In this document: positions 4,996-5,925 of the stretch, piece by piece
Numbering within the stretch: position 1 is the first letter of the stretch
Layout of the letters: each line of letters begins with the position of its first letter
Origin: an uncultured Gammaproteobacteria bacterium
GTDB taxonomy: Bacteria; Pseudomonadota; Gammaproteobacteria; Acidiferrobacterales; CAJVXG01
Direction: 5' to 3'
DNA length: 5,925 nt
Assembly: GCA_913009215.1 (NCBI GenBank)
Contig: CAJVXG010000096.1
Coordinates: 1-5,925, forward strand
The notes under the pieces: model-generated
The model's database searches: none
The model's input: the letters and a program-made list of their open reading frames with translations, nothing else
What the model was told of the DNA's origin: nothing
Program-made: the position numbers and the translations under genes

Positions 4996-5673
4996 TTATC
5001 GATTGAAATAGCCGTGGCGTAGAAAATTGACAACCTGTTTTTTGACGTCATCGCTATTCATAATAAATGTATGGGAATGATCCACTACAAGAAAGTCCTT
5101 CATCTCTGCAAGGCGTGCATTCTCTACTGAAACTTTACCGTCATCCTCTCCTGGAATAAGGCGTGAAAACCAGGGCTCCAGTGTACGTTTGCCAGTGATT
5201 ACACCCACATCGCAGGCAATAGACTTTAGTTTATTGGGTACGCTATTTGAATCCGTAGTGAGTTGTTGCCCGGCCGGGCCGGTCAACCATTTGTACCATG
5301 CTGAATCACGAAGCCGGTCCGCTATTTCGCTGCCTTTATTGGGTGGACATAGCAATACCACACGACTACCTTCGGGAAGACTATTCGATTGGAGATAATA
5401 TCTTATGATAATTCCGCCAAGGGAGTGGGTAACAAAATGAATCTTGTTCGCTATTTTTTTACATTCTTCTATGTACTTTGGAATACTGTTGTTCGCTATT
5501 TGTTCAATCGTTTGTGACCTTGATGGGTAATCGCGATTGATAGTGCGGTAGCCGTGCCCCTGCAGATATTTTTCCATGGGCAGCATCGAAAATGCAGTAC
5601 GTCCCATGCCATGAAGCAAAATAACGCACTCGGTATTTTCAGTATTAGAGTCACTCACAGTATTTCTTGTCAC
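4996..5673 (-). CDS. Lipase-like alpha/beta hydrolase
   Basis: About 225 aa with a classic serine-hydrolase layout: oxyanion-hole motif LLHGMGR (19-25), nucleophile elbow THSLGG with Ser84, LCPPNKGSE (108-116), acid region GEDDGKVSVE (175-184, Asp177 or Asp178), and catalytic His201 in DHSHTFIM. This resembles the small triacylglycerol-lipase-like or acetyltransferase/hydrolase-fold proteins common in Gammaproteobacteria; substrate unknown. No signal peptide is seen, so it is probably cytoplasmic. The frame is open up to an ATG at 5811, but the extra residues there are basic, low-quality sequence lying over the upstream gene. I prefer GTG at 5673, with a GAGAG site about seven bases upstream. 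GTG at 5658 (220 aa, eight-base overlap with the upstream stop) is an alternative. Either way it overlaps the upstream hydrolase-family gene, implying an operon with coupled translation. Confidence 0.85.
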   Translation of the reverse strand: MTRNTVSDSNTENTECVILLHGMGRTAFSMLPMEKYLQGHGYRTINRDYPSRSQTIEQIANNSIPKYIEECKKIANKIHFVTHSLGGIIIRYYLQSNSLPEGSRVVLLCPPNKGSEIADRLRDSAWYKWLTGPAGQQLTTDSNSVPNKLKSIACDVGVITGKRTLEPWFSRLIPGEDDGKVSVENARLAEMKDFLVVDHSHTFIMNSDDVKKQVVNFLRHGYFNR

Positions 5674-5925
5674 GGATTCTCTCAATCGCAGCCTGAACTT
5701 CGGGCGTTTTAGAGGAAACCTGCGTTGTCGCTCCCTTTTTGAAGCGGAAATCACAATAATCACAGCCGTCGGCAAGCGTTTGCGTACGGGTAAGGCCCCA
5801 TCCCAAGGCATCGCTCAAGGCAATGTCGGACATACAGATATAGGGGGCAAATGCCTCGCCTCCATTTTTCATCATAAAGCGGAGAATAGCGCACTGAAGA
5901 TAATTAATGCCCCAGTCGAAATCGT
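5651..5925 (-). CDS. L-2-amino-thiazoline-4-carboxylic acid hydrolase family protein, C-terminal part
   Basis: Partial: the frame is open to the window edge, so the N-terminal part lies beyond base 5925; 91 codons are seen. The visible protein begins DFDWGINYLQCAILRF and continues with APYICMSDIALSDALGWGLTRTQTLADGCDYCDFRFKKG, then a short charged tail ending KKYCE. This aromatic start, the conserved L-x-R-T-x-T-L-A-x-G-C segment and the closing CDFRFKKG are characteristic of the C-terminus of the ATC hydrolase family, whose namesake opens the thiazoline ring of L-2-amino-thiazoline-4-carboxylate on the way to L-cysteine in Pseudomonas. Most family members are uncharacterised, so the substrate here is uncertain. 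The ATG codons near 5875 are internal Met. The stop overlaps the start of the alpha/beta hydrolase gene, so the two form one transcription unit. Confidence 0.75.
   Translation of the reverse strand, partial: DFDWGINYLQCAILRFMMKNGGEAFAPYICMSDIALSDALGWGLTRTQTLADGCDYCDFRFKKGATTQVSSKTPEVQAAIERIRDKKYCE

Noticed and set aside
5674..5811. N-terminal extension of the alpha/beta hydrolase to an ATG at 5811
   Set aside because: The extra 46 residues are Arg/Lys-rich and lie wholly over the well-conserved C-terminus of the ATC hydrolase-family gene; family members begin shortly before the LLHG motif.

Overview
The window looks like a piece of a gammaproteobacterial chromosome (or a close relative). The first 2 kb carries the 3' end of kdsA, then eno and ftsB, all on the + strand. 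This kdsA-eno-ftsB order is the classic arrangement of many Gammaproteobacteria such as Pseudomonas, where pyrG usually lies upstream and ispD follows. It ties LPS Kdo synthesis, glycolysis and cell division into one housekeeping transcription unit. The species cannot be named from the sequence.

Right after ftsB the conserved order stops. ispD is absent, and the next three genes lie on the - strand, convergent with ftsB. They encode a small exported ankyrin-repeat protein (1989-2336), an unrecognised 264-aa secreted protein with a Trp-rich segment and a Pro-rich segment (2495-3289), and a nitrobindin/FABP-like heme-binding beta-barrel protein (3373-3930). The first two have N-terminal signal peptides and good start contexts. 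The third has no evident ribosome binding site.

An intergenic region of about 260 bp separates the beta-barrel gene from a divergent + strand gene for a 61-aa, two-helix HIG1-domain protein (4194-4379). The region holds a 33-nt near-perfect palindrome and a TTGACA-type candidate promoter. The pairing of a heme/NO-type protein with a HIG1-type protein (a family linked to cytochrome oxidase in eukaryotes) suggests a respiratory or redox theme, but this is inference.

From 4380 to 4995 the sequence is AT-rich and mostly non-coding. It hides one convincing microprotein gene on the - strand (4607-4705, 32 aa, one transmembrane helix, GGAGGAG ribosome binding site). The right end carries two overlapping - strand genes: a partial L-2-amino-thiazoline-4-carboxylic acid hydrolase-family protein (3' end, running out of the window) and a small lipase-like alpha/beta hydrolase.

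I do not see mobile elements, CRISPR arrays, rRNA or tRNA. There is no clear sign of a new multi-gene system. The items most worth a second look are the microprotein, the palindromic divergent control region, and the unrecognised secreted protein.
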